A DNA stretch of 64,000 bases, taken from assembly GCF_013408145.1 (NCBI RefSeq), contig NZ_JACBZI010000001.1:2742001-2806000 (forward strand), in the 5' to 3' direction. Shown one piece after another: positions 60,376-64,000 of the stretch. Position numbers and translations under genes: made by a program. The notes below the pieces were generated by a model that worked only from the letters and a program-made list of their open reading frames with translations, made no database searches and was not told the origin of the DNA. The stretch's first letter is position 1. Every line of letters begins with the position of its first letter. The stretch comes from Nocardioides marinus. GTDB taxonomy: Bacteria; Actinomycetota; Actinomycetes; Propionibacteriales; Nocardioidaceae.

Positions 60376-63164
60376 TCGTCAACGGCTCCCCCACCACCGT
60401 CGACCCCGTAGCGGGCCAGTGCCTGCGCACCTACCTGCGCGGCGCCGGCTACCTGGACGTGAAGAAGGGCTGCGACGCCGGGGACTGCGGCGCCTGCACC
60501 GTGCTCGTCGACGGGCAGCCGCGGCAGTCCTGCCTGGTGCCCGCCGTCCGCGCCGCCGACGCCGAGGTCACCACCCTGTCCGGGCTCGGCTCCCCCGACG
60601 ACCTGCACCCCACGCAGCGGGCGTTCCTGGAGGCACAGGGCTTCCAGTGCGGCTTCTGCACCGCCGGCTTCGTGCTGACCGCCTCCACCGGCGCCTGCAC
60701 CGACCGCGACCTCAAGGGGAACCTCTGCCGCTGCACCGGCTACCGCAGCATCCGCGACGCGATCGCCCGAGCGTCGGAGGGCGGTCTCGACGCCCGCTCG
60801 CTGGCGCTCGCTGCTCGACCACCCATGGCCCCAGGTGGTCGAGCAGCGAGGAGCGCCAGCGACGAGCGGGCGTCGAGACCACCGGACGCCTCAGCTGGTC
60901 GAGCAGCGAGGAGCGCCAGCGACGAGCGGGCGTCGAGACCACCGGAGACGGCCATCGGCGAGTCGACCCGGCCACCCGCGGCGGTCGACGTGGTGACCGG
61001 CCGTGCGTCGTACACCCTCGACCTGCCCCCCACAGGGCCAGGGAGCGACACGCTCCACCTCGCGGTGCTGCAGAGCCCGCACAGCCACGCGGCGATCACC
61101 CGGGTCGACACCGCCGCCGCGGAGGCGCTGCCCGGGGTGCACCTGGTGCTCACCCACCGCGACGACCCCGGCGTGCTGTTCTCGACCGCGCGCCACGACA
61201 GCCGGCTCGACGACCCCGACGACACCCGCGTCCTCGACGACGTCGTGCGCTTCGTCGGCCAGCGCGTGGCCGCGGTCGTCGCCGACTCCCCCGCGGTCGC
61301 GGAGGCCGCGCTCCGCCTCCTCCACGTGGAGTACGACGTCAGGCCGGCCGTCCACGACCCCGAGGCCGCCCGCGCGGCCGGTGCACCGCTCGTGCACGGG
61401 GAGAAGGATCCCGTCACCTCCCGCATCAGCGAGCCGGGTCGCAACGTGGTCGCCCAGACGCACGGCGAGGTCGGCGACGTGTCCGCCGGGCTGGCCGCCG
61501 CCGTCCACCGCGTGCACGGCACCTGGCGCACCGCCCGGGTCAACCAGGCAGCCATGGAGACCCACGGCGCCCGCGCGTGGCTGGACGCCCCGCTGTCCGA
61601 GGGCGGAAGGCTGGTGGTGCGCACCTCCAGCCAGGTCCCGTTCCTCGTGCGCGACGAGCTCGCGCACGTGCTGGGCCTGGGGCCGACGCGGGTGCGGGTC
61701 ACGACCGGTCGGGTCGGCGGCGGCTTCGGCGGCAAGCAGGAGATGCTCGTCGAGGACCTCGTCGCGCTGGCGGTGCTGCGGCTGGCCGAGCGCGACGTGC
61801 ACCGGCCGGTCCAGTGGGAGCTGACCCGCGAGCAGCAGTTCACGCTGGTCCCCGGCCGGCACACCTTCCGGGTGGAGGTCGAGCTCGGGGCCGATGACGA
61901 CGGCGTGCTGACCGCGATGCGGCTCGACGTGCTCAGCGACACCGGCGCCTACGGGAACCACGCGGTCGGGGTGCTCTTCCACGGCTGCCACGAGTCCGTG
62001 GCGCTCTACCGCTGCGCGAGCAAGCGGGTCGACGCCGAGGCGGTCTACACCCACACCGTCCCGGCCGGTGCGTTCCGCGGCTACGGCCTCGGGCAGGTCA
62101 TCTTCGCGATCGAGTCGGCGCTGGACGACCTGGCCCGCGAGGTCGGGATCAGCGCCGTGGAGATCCGCCGGCGCAACGCGGTCGTGCCCGGCGACGAGCT
62201 GGTCGTCAACGGTCCCCCGGTCGACGACATCGTCCACGCCACCGACGGGCTGCCGCAGTGCCTGGACCTGGTGGAGCAGGCACTCGCCCGCGCCGACGAC
62301 GAGGCGCCGGGCCCTGGCTGGCTGGTCGGCGAGGGACTGGCTGCGGCGATGATCGCGACCATCCCGCCGCGCGGGCACCACAGCACGGCCACCGTCACGC
62401 TGGCCGAGGACGGCGCCGTCGAGGTCGGGGTCGGGAGCGCGGAGTTCGGCAACGGGTCGGCCACGGTCCACGTCCAGCTGGTCGCGACGGCCCTCGGGGA
62501 CCGCGTCGACCCGGCGCGGATCCGGGTCCGCGGCGGCGACACCGACGCGGCGGCGTACGACACGGGGGCCTACGGGTCGACCGGCTCGGTGGTCGCGGGC
62601 GGTGCGGTGCACGCCGCCGCACAGGACCTCGCCCGCCGCCTGGACGCCGGGGAGGCCGAGCGGCCGCTGGTCGGCACCGGCGAGCACCACGGCACGCCCC
62701 GCTCGGTGGCCTTCAACGTGCACGGTGTCCGGGTGGCCGTGCACCCGCCGACGGGCGAGGTGCGGGTGCTGCGCAGCGTGCACGCCGCCGACGCCGGGGT
62801 CGTGCTGAACCCCGAGCAGCTGCGCGGCCAGGTCGAGGGCGGCGTCGCCCAGGGGTTCGGCTCGGCGCTGCAGGAGGAGGTGCGGATCGAGGACGGGGTG
62901 GTCGCGACCCGCGGCTTCCGCGACTACCGCGTGCCCCAGATCGGGCAGGTCCCGCACACCGAGGTGCTCTTCGCCGACACCGTCGACCCGGTCGGGCCGC
63001 TCGGTGCGAAGTCGATGAGCGAGGCCCCCTACAACCCCGTCGCCCCCGCCGTGGCCAACGCCGTCCGCGACGCCACCGGCCGCCGACCCCGCGAGCTCCC
63101 GATGAGCCGCGACCGGGTCTGGCGGCTCCTGACGTCCGAGGAGGACCCATGTCCCACCCCCTGA
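60372..63164 (+). CDS. Fused Fe-S and molybdopterin subunits of a xanthine dehydrogenase-type hydroxylase
   Basis: A 930-residue chain. Residues 1-133 hold two [2Fe-2S] sites (Cys34, 39, 42, 54 and Cys93, 96, 119, 121). Residues about 135-197 are REP-repeat product (GGLDARSLALAARPP, then two GGRAARSASDERASRPP-like units). The Mo domain starts near 200 (VVTGRASYTLDL) and has GRVGGGFGGKQE, AGAFRGYGLGQ, GVAQGFGSALQEE and a likely catalytic Glu in KSMSEAPYNP. Xanthine to urate is the expected reaction in this operon. The Fe-S and Mo parts are usually separate genes or joined through an FAD domain; here a repeat-built linker joins them directly. Confidence 0.9.
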   Translation: MIVNGSPTTVDPVAGQCLRTYLRGAGYLDVKKGCDAGDCGACTVLVDGQPRQSCLVPAVRAADAEVTTLSGLGSPDDLHPTQRAFLEAQGFQCGFCTAGFVLTASTGACTDRDLKGNLCRCTGYRSIRDAIARASEGGLDARSLALAARPPMAPGGRAARSASDERASRPPDASAGRAARSASDERASRPPETAIGESTRPPAAVDVVTGRASYTLDLPPTGPGSDTLHLAVLQSPHSHAAITRVDTAAAEALPGVHLVLTHRDDPGVLFSTARHDSRLDDPDDTRVLDDVVRFVGQRVAAVVADSPAVAEAALRLLHVEYDVRPAVHDPEAARAAGAPLVHGEKDPVTSRISEPGRNVVAQTHGEVGDVSAGLAAAVHRVHGTWRTARVNQAAMETHGARAWLDAPLSEGGRLVVRTSSQVPFLVRDELAHVLGLGPTRVRVTTGRVGGGFGGKQEMLVEDLVALAVLRLAERDVHRPVQWELTREQQFTLVPGRHTFRVEVELGADDDGVLTAMRLDVLSDTGAYGNHAVGVLFHGCHESVALYRCASKRVDAEAVYTHTVPAGAFRGYGLGQVIFAIESALDDLAREVGISAVEIRRRNAVVPGDELVVNGPPVDDIVHATDGLPQCLDLVEQALARADDEAPGPGWLVGEGLAAAMIATIPPRGHHSTATVTLAEDGAVEVGVGSAEFGNGSATVHVQLVATALGDRVDPARIRVRGGDTDAAAYDTGAYGSTGSVVAGGAVHAAAQDLARRLDAGEAERPLVGTGEHHGTPRSVAFNVHGVRVAVHPPTGEVRVLRSVHAADAGVVLNPEQLRGQVEGGVAQGFGSALQEEVRIEDGVVATRGFRDYRVPQIGQVPHTEVLFADTVDPVGPLGAKSMSEAPYNPVAPAVANAVRDATGRRPRELPMSRDRVWRLLTSEEDPCPTP
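60783..60822 (-). repeat. REP-like element, reverse orientation, in hydroxylase linker
   Basis: 40 bases reading, on the minus strand, from GGTCGAGCAGCGAGCGCCAG to GGCGTCGAGACC. It encodes GGLDARSLALAARP in the frame of the hydroxylase and faces the two forward copies next to it. Confidence 0.85.
60834..60946 (+). repeat. Two tandem type A REP-like elements in hydroxylase linker
   Basis: Two copies with 50 identical bases each (60837-60886 and 60897-60946), period 60. Each runs from GGTCGAGCAGCGAGGAGCGC to GGGCGTCGAGACCACCGGA and encodes GRAARSASDERASRPP. Confidence 0.92.
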
Positions 63165-63658
63165 AGCACGAGCCCCTGAAGCACGAGCCCCTGGAGCACG
63201 AGGGCTTCCTGCAGCAGGCCGTGGACCTCGCCGCGGCCAACGTCGCAGCCGGCGGTGGGCCGTTCGGTGCGCTCGTCGTCCGCGACGGCGAGGTGCTGGC
63301 CACCGGGCAGAACCGTGTCACTCGCGACCTCGACCCCACCGCGCACGCCGAGGTGGTCGCGATCCGGGCCGCCTGCCGGGAGGTCGGCGACTTCTCCCTG
63401 GCCGGTTGCGTCCTCTACTCCTCCTGCGAGCCCTGCCCGCTGTGCCTGGCCTCCGCGCTGTGGGCGCGGGTCGACCGGGTCGCGTACGCCGCCGACCGCG
63501 ACGACGCCGCCCGGGGCGGCTTCGACGACCGGGCGTTCTACGACCTCTTCGACACCCCGCGCGAGCGGTGGGCGACCCCCGTCTCGGGGGTCAGCCTCGC
63601 CGGCTCCTTCGCCCCGTTCGACGCGTGGCTGGCCAAGGCGGACCGGACGCACTACTAG
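63149..63658 (+). CDS. guaD: Guanine deaminase-like nucleoside/base deaminase
   Basis: A 169-residue cytidine-deaminase-fold enzyme. Zinc site: HAE (His66, catalytic Glu68) and PCPLC (Cys96, Cys99). GGGPFGALVVRDGEVLATGQN and the C-terminal RERWATPVSGV fit Bacillus-type guanine deaminase, which yields xanthine for the hydroxylase. The first 18 residues are a KHEPL repeat made by a 15-base tandem unit. It overlaps the end of the hydroxylase gene by 16 bases. The last gene of the operon. Confidence 0.88.
   Translation: MSHPLKHEPLKHEPLEHEGFLQQAVDLAAANVAAGGGPFGALVVRDGEVLATGQNRVTRDLDPTAHAEVVAIRAACREVGDFSLAGCVLYSSCEPCPLCLASALWARVDRVAYAADRDDAARGGFDDRAFYDLFDTPRERWATPVSGVSLAGSFAPFDAWLAKADRTHY
63161..63205 (+). 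repeat. 15-bp tandem repeat at the guaD start
   Basis: Three units of CTGAAGCACGAGCCC (the third with changes), encoding LKHEP-type steps of GuaD. The first unit also holds the TGA stop of the hydroxylase gene in another frame. Confidence 0.85.
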
Positions 63659-63688
63659 CCCTACGCCGCACCTCGACCGGCACGGCGA

Positions 63689-63898
63689 TCAGGCGTCGCG
63701 CCAGAGCAGCCAGCACATCCAGAGCGAGGCGCCCCACAGGGCGAGGACGGGCAGGTCGCCGGTGTTGAGCCCGTGGCCGATCGAGACCTCCCAGAGCAGC
63801 CCGCCGGCCCAGGGGCCGTGCCCGGCGATGAGCAGCACGCACAGCACGGAGGTGACGAGGTAGAAGCCGACCGCGATGAGGCGACGACGCTCCCTCAC
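63689..63898 (-). CDS. Small two-helix membrane protein
   Basis: A 69-residue protein begun at GTG 63898, with a GGGGGTGGGA ribosome binding site upstream. Two hydrophobic segments (AVGFYLVTSVLCVLLIAG and LPVLALWGASLWMCWLLW) and an Arg-rich N-terminus, so the N-terminus is probably inside the cell. It is convergent with guaD. Function unknown. Confidence 0.7.
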   Translation of the reverse strand: MRERRRLIAVGFYLVTSVLCVLLIAGHGPWAGGLLWEVSIGHGLNTGDLPVLALWGASLWMCWLLWRDA

Positions 63899-63956
63899 GA
63901 TCCCACCCCCATGACGAGCTCTTCTGACGTGCCGGCTGAGAGCACAGGGTGCCCCA

Positions 63957-64000
63957 TCACAGCTGGGACTGGCTCATCCCCATCCGGGCGAGCACGACGG
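63957..64000 (-). CDS. Possible C-terminal end of a minus-strand gene (cut by window)
   Basis: The minus frame entering from the right edge reads VVLARMGMSQSQL and then TGA (63959-63957). The wording is plausible as a real C-terminus, but 14 codons cannot be identified. Confidence 0.35.
   Translation of the reverse strand, partial: VVLARMGMSQSQL

Noticed and set aside
60783-60946. CRISPR array
   Set aside because: Only two direct copies with period 60 and one inverted copy, all within a coding frame; the intervening 10 bases are far too short for spacers.
50483-63658. Nitrogen-fixation or urease-type cluster
   Set aside because: No urease or nitrogenase subunit is present; every enzyme fits purine ring degradation.
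1-64000. tRNA, rRNA, insertion sequence or prophage
   Set aside because: No cloverleaf with CCA-type end, no rRNA-like sequence, no transposase and no phage structural gene could be recognised by eye; a tRNAscan or Infernal run could still find something.

Overview
The window is high-GC DNA from an actinobacterium. Evidence includes mycothiol synthesis (mshB), an F420-type LLM oxidoreductase, DUF3117, a long-form DapD, a translational-type T-box in front of ileS, and the SigE/anti-sigma/HtrA stress locus. Gene content and the dispersed short repeats that translate as RAARSASDERASRP or SSSEERQRR suggest Nocardioides or a close relative in Nocardioidaceae. That placement is inference. No rRNA, tRNA, CRISPR array, insertion sequence or prophage was recognised.

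Layout. 1-7473: a truncated zinc-ribbon membrane protein, a wax-ester-synthase/DGAT-type acyltransferase, a cupredoxin-like lipoprotein with a membrane partner, a CpaE-like ATPase with a SAF (CpaB-like) protein that looks frameshifted, and a BldC-type helix-turn-helix protein. 7508-10999: htrA, anti-sigma factor and sigE, with a divergent O-methyltransferase, in the order known from Mycobacterium tuberculosis but without tatB. 11089-18670: M17 aminopeptidase, DUF3117, crotonase, M14 carboxypeptidase, DivIVA-like protein, LOG and dapE, then an LLM oxidoreductase with a KstR-like operator. 18821-28704: LuxR regulator, ileS with its T-box leader, a small P-loop ATPase, DinB, dapD, a two-domain cell-wall-hydrolase-like protein and a TPR regulator. 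28754-36503: cupin, dapC, ferredoxin, GNAT, VanW-like protein, mshB and NUDIX. dapC, dapD and dapE therefore all lie here.

36641-49812 is the least ordinary part. Two very large secreted surface proteins, 866 and 1067 residues, have near-matching signal peptides. Each is divergently transcribed from a paralogous large regulator with an N-terminal helix-turn-helix and a long helical-repeat-like body. A thioesterase-like gene and a DUF421-like gene lie between the two modules.

50483-63658 is a tightly overlapping purine-degradation cluster: guanine deaminase, a molybdenum hydroxylase in two chains, urate oxidase, hydroxyisourate hydrolase, OHCU decarboxylase, allantoinase, allantoate amidohydrolase, ureidoglycine-glyoxylate aminotransferase and an RpiR regulator. 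Just upstream are an acetamidase/formamidase-type protein and an AtzH-amidase fusion. Together they suggest a route guanine/xanthine to urate to allantoin to ureidoglycine to oxalurate, with the fusion acting on oxalurate.

Two sequence-level themes cut across the window. First, very large, often perfect hairpins sit at gene ends, including three with the same 24-base palindromic core. Second, a REP-like repeat family occurs inside coding frames: it builds the linker of the molybdenum hydroxylase, interrupts a beta-propeller-like protein, forms the end of the acetamidase, and lies in the ileS leader. Three genes (SAF, O-methyltransferase, dapC) have anomalies that single-base errors could explain, so base accuracy deserves a check.
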